A stretch of DNA of 16,811 bases, from the NCBI GenBank assembly GCA_025362165.1, contig JANYHY010000708.1:1-16811 (forward strand), written 5' to 3'. Within the stretch, counting starts at the first letter, position 1. Every line of letters starts with the position of its first letter. The stretch comes from Myxococcales bacterium (lineage in GTDB: Bacteria > Myxococcota_A > Polyangia > Polyangiales > Polyangiaceae). The translations under genes and the position numbers were made by a program. This document shows, piece after piece, positions 14,736 to 16,811 of the stretch. The notes below the pieces were generated by a model. That model saw only the letters and a program-made list of their open reading frames with translations, made no database searches and had not been told where the DNA came from.

Positions 14736-15037
14736 GCTCGCCTCAACCCTATGCACGCGGTGTTCTTGGACGGGCATTATGTGGAGCATTATGTGGAGCA
14801 TTATGTGGAGCGCGCATGAAAGCTCGAGTTCGTGATCGCGTCCTTGCGCCACGGCGGTTCGAGGCGAGGTCGCGCGTGACGACGAGTGACGTGGCGGCCG
14901 TGGTCGAGCAGACGCGCGACAAGATGGTTGCGTACCTGCGTCGTCGCGAGATGCTTGCGGTCGACGACGCGGAGAAAGACCACGAGATGACGCCACTCGC
15001 GGTCTCTGCGGTCGCGGGGACGAGGGTCGGGAGCTGA
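14736..15037 (+). mobile_element. IS91-family transposase remnant, HUH part onward
   Basis: The first frame reads ARLNPMHAVFLDGHYVE, corresponding to the 'LNxxxHxHxxxxDGV' HUH motif of IS91-type transposases with the first His of the pair lost (P-M-H). It then runs into a tandem expansion (HYVE three times) and stops at 14817. In a second frame the homology resumes: RFEARSRVTTSDVAAVVEQT, then RDKMVAYLRRREMLAVDDAE and MTPLAVSAVAGT, ending at 15037. The second half of the enzyme, with the catalytic Tyr residues, is missing. It is on the same strand as the N-terminal remnant at 8559-8857, and the two pieces do not duplicate any part of the protein. Non-functional. Confidence 0.6.
14774..14809 (+). 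repeat. Three tandem copies of a 12-base unit
   Basis: GCATTATGTGGA is repeated three times without a mismatch and followed by GC. In the IS91 transposase frame the unit encodes H-Y-V-E, so the array is an in-frame 12-base expansion just after the HUH motif. The unit is AT-richer than its surroundings. Confidence 0.9.
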
Positions 15038-15070
15038 GCTTCTTCGCGCCGAGCTCGCCGCGCGCTTGGT

Positions 15071-16267
15071 CTAGATTCGGCCGCCGATACCGATGCCGAG
15101 CGCAGGTCCGCCGTAGGTCGCGTTCGCACCGGTACAGTTGGCCTGATACACGGGTTGTTCCACATACGTGCACATCGCGCTCTGCTGCTGGACGATCGCG
15201 AAGCCGGTGCTACCCGTGATCTCGAGCGTTCCCGGGCCGCCGTCGCCGGAGATGCGGTACCGGACGCCGACGAGGCCGCGATCGGCGCGCGTGATGCCTC
15301 CGACGCCGTCGATCTGCAGCGCCCAGCGGGGGTCGAGAGGGATCTGCATCCCGAAGCCGAGCTCTCCTAATTCGAAGCGATCTTGGACCGCGGAGATGCC
15401 CATGATCCATCGGAAGTGAACGCCGTCGTGAGCTCCGATGCGTCCGCGCGTGACGAGCATGACCGCGCTGCCGTTGGCCATCGTCGTGGCCGCGCCAGCG
15501 CCGAGGCCGGCCTCGATCCACTGGCTGTCCATTCCTGCCATCGCGTAGCCCGTGAGCGCGCCGACGGTAAGAGGGGTCCCCCTATCCTGTTTCCCTGCAC
15601 CGAAGCCTGCAGGCTCCGCGAACGCGCCGATGAACAGCGGCAGGTCGAAGCGATGGACCACGCTCGCGTCGAACAACGCTCCACCTCCGACGGGGCCGAT
15701 GTTCAGAAACGCCAAGCCGCTGAGCGAGAGCTCGGTGAGGTTGCCGCGGCGAGGAGGCGCCATGACCGAGACCCGCTTCTCCGGTTGCGGCGGAGGTACG
15801 TCTACCGCTCGCGGCGGCGGAGGTGGCGGCGCGACGTTGACCGGCGGTGGTGGCGCGACGTTGACGGGTGCTGGCGTGGTCGCGGCGGACCTCGGCATCG
15901 TGTCGAGCGGTCGCGCTTCGTCGCGTACGGAACGCACCCAGAGTCGATCGTCGAGCACGAACACCGAGACGGCGTCGCCTTCCGCCGAGTTGCGATCGAT
16001 CACCTTTGGGTGCGCGGGGTCGGATAAGTCGAGCGTCACGATCCCGTCGCGACCGCACGCCACGACGAGCCTGTCGCGGAGCCGCGCGAGCGATTTGCCG
16101 GTGCATCCGAGCGGGACCACCGAGGTCGCGCCGACGGCTGAAACGCCGAGATCGGTGCCCGTGAGCGAGTACGACGGTGCGTCAGCCGATGGCTGCTGGG
16201 CGCGCACCTCTCGTGCGACCAGCGCCGAAGCTATGGCTGCGCACGCAAAAAGAAGGGCTCGACACAT
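15071..16267 (-). CDS. Outer-membrane beta-barrel protein with N-terminal strand domain and Pro-rich linker
   Basis: ATG 16267 gives 398 residues with a classical signal peptide (LLFACAAIASALV...VRA, cleavage after Ala23); in-frame starts up to 16303 would bury it. Residues 24-120 contain short strands like LVIVD/propeller repeats: 'LARLRDRLVVACGRDGIVTL', 'LSDPAHPKVIDR' and 'VSVFVLDDRLWVRSV'. Residues about 130-172 are a Pro-rich linker with the unit PVNVAPPPP repeated. From about 175 on, Gly and aromatic-rich strands (FDLPLFIGAFAEPAGFG, IEAGLGAGAATTMANGSAVM, WALQIDGVGGITRADR) make an outer-membrane barrel, ending GIGIGGRI. Two Cys near the end (CTYVEQPVYQANC) may pair. The function is not recognised; a link to the cell wall through the Pro-rich part is possible. 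Confidence 0.82.
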   Translation of the reverse strand: MCRALLFACAAIASALVAREVRAQQPSADAPSYSLTGTDLGVSAVGATSVVPLGCTGKSLARLRDRLVVACGRDGIVTLDLSDPAHPKVIDRNSAEGDAVSVFVLDDRLWVRSVRDEARPLDTMPRSAATTPAPVNVAPPPPVNVAPPPPPPRAVDVPPPQPEKRVSVMAPPRRGNLTELSLSGLAFLNIGPVGGGALFDASVVHRFDLPLFIGAFAEPAGFGAGKQDRGTPLTVGALTGYAMAGMDSQWIEAGLGAGAATTMANGSAVMLVTRGRIGAHDGVHFRWIMGISAVQDRFELGELGFGMQIPLDPRWALQIDGVGGITRADRGLVGVRYRISGDGGPGTLEITGSTGFAIVQQQSAMCTYVEQPVYQANCTGANATYGGPALGIGIGGRI

Positions 16268-16298
16268 GATGACCTGTCTACTTGACGCGCGAGCTTCG

Positions 16299-16315
16299 AC
16301 CAATGGTCATTTGGT
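16299..16315. promoter_or_regulatory. Short dyad upstream of the barrel gene
   Basis: ACCAA and TTGGT flank a seven-base spacer, 32 bases upstream of the ATG at 16267. On the minus strand TTGGTC (about 16304-16299) and TAGACA are 17 bases apart and could be weak -35/-10 boxes. Both patterns are short enough to occur by chance. Confidence 0.2.
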
Positions 16316-16598
16316 GAAACGCGCATGATCTACTTGCTGTGGGGGAAGACGTCAAAACACACTTCCGGCCTTACGCTCGTCGACATTGCTTTTGCGTCGG
16401 ACGGCGTTAGTTGGCAGTCTCGGAACGAGCTCGCAGCGCACTATGTTTGAGTGCGCCCGCGTGCATCGCACGGCGTTTGGGTCATCGATGTTCGTATCCG
16501 TGGGGACGTCGAAGCGTTTTTGTTCTTCCGCAAAAGCGGGAACCATCCTGCTGTTAGGGCCTGTAGTGGGGGGAGCGGCCAAGGCTTCATTCGGCTCT
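16304..16598. other. No recognisable gene
   Basis: This stretch lies between the barrel gene start and the IS110-family remnant. The minus-strand frame here (for example FAEEQKRFDVPTDTNIDDPN) is open but matches neither the expected end of the IS110 transposase nor any family I recognise, and the plus frame looks like shadow. It probably holds the upstream region of the barrel gene plus scrambled sequence. Confidence 0.4.
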
Positions 16599-16811
16599 CC
16601 GGAGGGGCATAGCCATCGCTCGTCTGCACCCAGTCCGAGGACGACCTCGTCACGATTCCCAGTCCACAGTACGACCAGAACTCTAGTGCGAGAGGGCTGC
16701 CTCGTTCGGAATCGCTCCGGCGTCATCACGCACGCGATCATCTGCGCGACCCGAATCTCGCCCAACCCTGGGCACGTCTCCAAGATCGTTGCCGCCGGAT
16801 GACGGTGCGAC
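16599..16811 (-). mobile_element. IS110-family transposase remnant, broken by a 16-base insertion
   Basis: The minus strand enters from the right edge with HPAATILETCPGLGEIRVAQ, then MTPERFRTRQ: the PGLG helix-hairpin-helix-like motif and 'PERFRTRRQ' of the Transposase_20 domain (C-terminal part of IS110-family transposases). After CAG the expected next codons (TTC TGG TCG TAC) appear only 16 bases later and in another frame, as FWSYCGLGIVTRSSSDWVQT, then SDGYAPPE. So bases 16681-16696 look like an insertion that shifts the frame. Homology ends near 16599, well short of the usual C-terminus. The N-terminal DEDD catalytic part, if present, is outside the window. Confidence 0.75.

Noticed and set aside
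14774..14809. Tandem array considered as a CRISPR or origin iteron
   Set aside because: Three contiguous 12-base units with no spacers, within a transposase frame and without replication genes nearby.
14616..15173. Minus-strand frame of 185 codons including MLHIMLHIMLHIM
   Set aside because: The repeated residues come from the 12-base tandem array read backwards; the plus strand carries transposase homology.
1..16811. tRNA, rRNA or riboswitch genes
   Set aside because: No cloverleaf, rRNA-like or known riboswitch core seen on reading; a covariance-model search was not possible here.

Overview
The window looks like a piece of chromosome from a high-GC, Gram-negative bacterium, most likely a myxobacterium (Myxococcota, Polyangiales-like). 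The clues are secreted lipoproteins whose lipobox is followed by long Asp/Ala/Ser linkers, a very large soluble eukaryote-like Ser/Thr kinase fused to an AAA ATPase and TPR region, a DUF5916/CBM9-like outer-membrane protein, and strong G/C preference at third codon positions. This assignment is inference from gene style; no rRNA or tRNA gene was seen.

Layout. (1) Positions 1-3200 are a patchwork: the end of a propeller-like protein, a truncated FAD-dependent GlpB-like gene, a frameshifted Cys-rich gene on the minus strand, one intact lipoprotein with seven beta-propeller repeats, and a frameshifted small lipoprotein. (2) Positions 3229-8376 hold intact genes: a minus-strand DUF5916-type outer-membrane barrel, divergent from a tight three-gene plus-strand operon of chrB (chromate-resistance family), an outer-membrane barrel and a lipoprotein. 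No chrA transporter is present. (3) Positions 8447-8860 contain a GST-like gene tail and the N-terminal part of an IS91-family transposase. (4) Positions 8887-14646 carry a 1283-residue kinase / dead-cyclase / AAA / TPR regulator, several gene stubs, and a minus-strand block: a kinase N-lobe stub, a small antitoxin-like gene and a nucleotidyltransferase-fold gene. These three are joined by 4-base TTGA overlaps and preceded by a perfect 8+8 dyad. (5) Positions 14736-15037 hold the later (HUH onward) part of an IS91-family transposase on the same strand as the earlier piece, so the kinase/toxin-antitoxin segment may sit inside one split transposase gene. (6) Positions 15071-16267 hold an intact outer-membrane protein with a Pro-rich linker. 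(7) The right edge holds an IS110-family transposase remnant broken by a 16-base insertion.

Functionally, the intact genes are mostly cell-envelope proteins plus one signalling regulator and one candidate toxin-antitoxin pair. The gene stubs and transposase remnants mark the two ends and the 8.4-15.0 kb stretch as accessory, rearranged DNA. The best lead for something little described is the 13430-14646 block (dyad, kinase stub, small gene, nucleotidyltransferase) and its position between two halves of an IS91-like transposase. The chrB-barrel-lipoprotein operon is the second lead.
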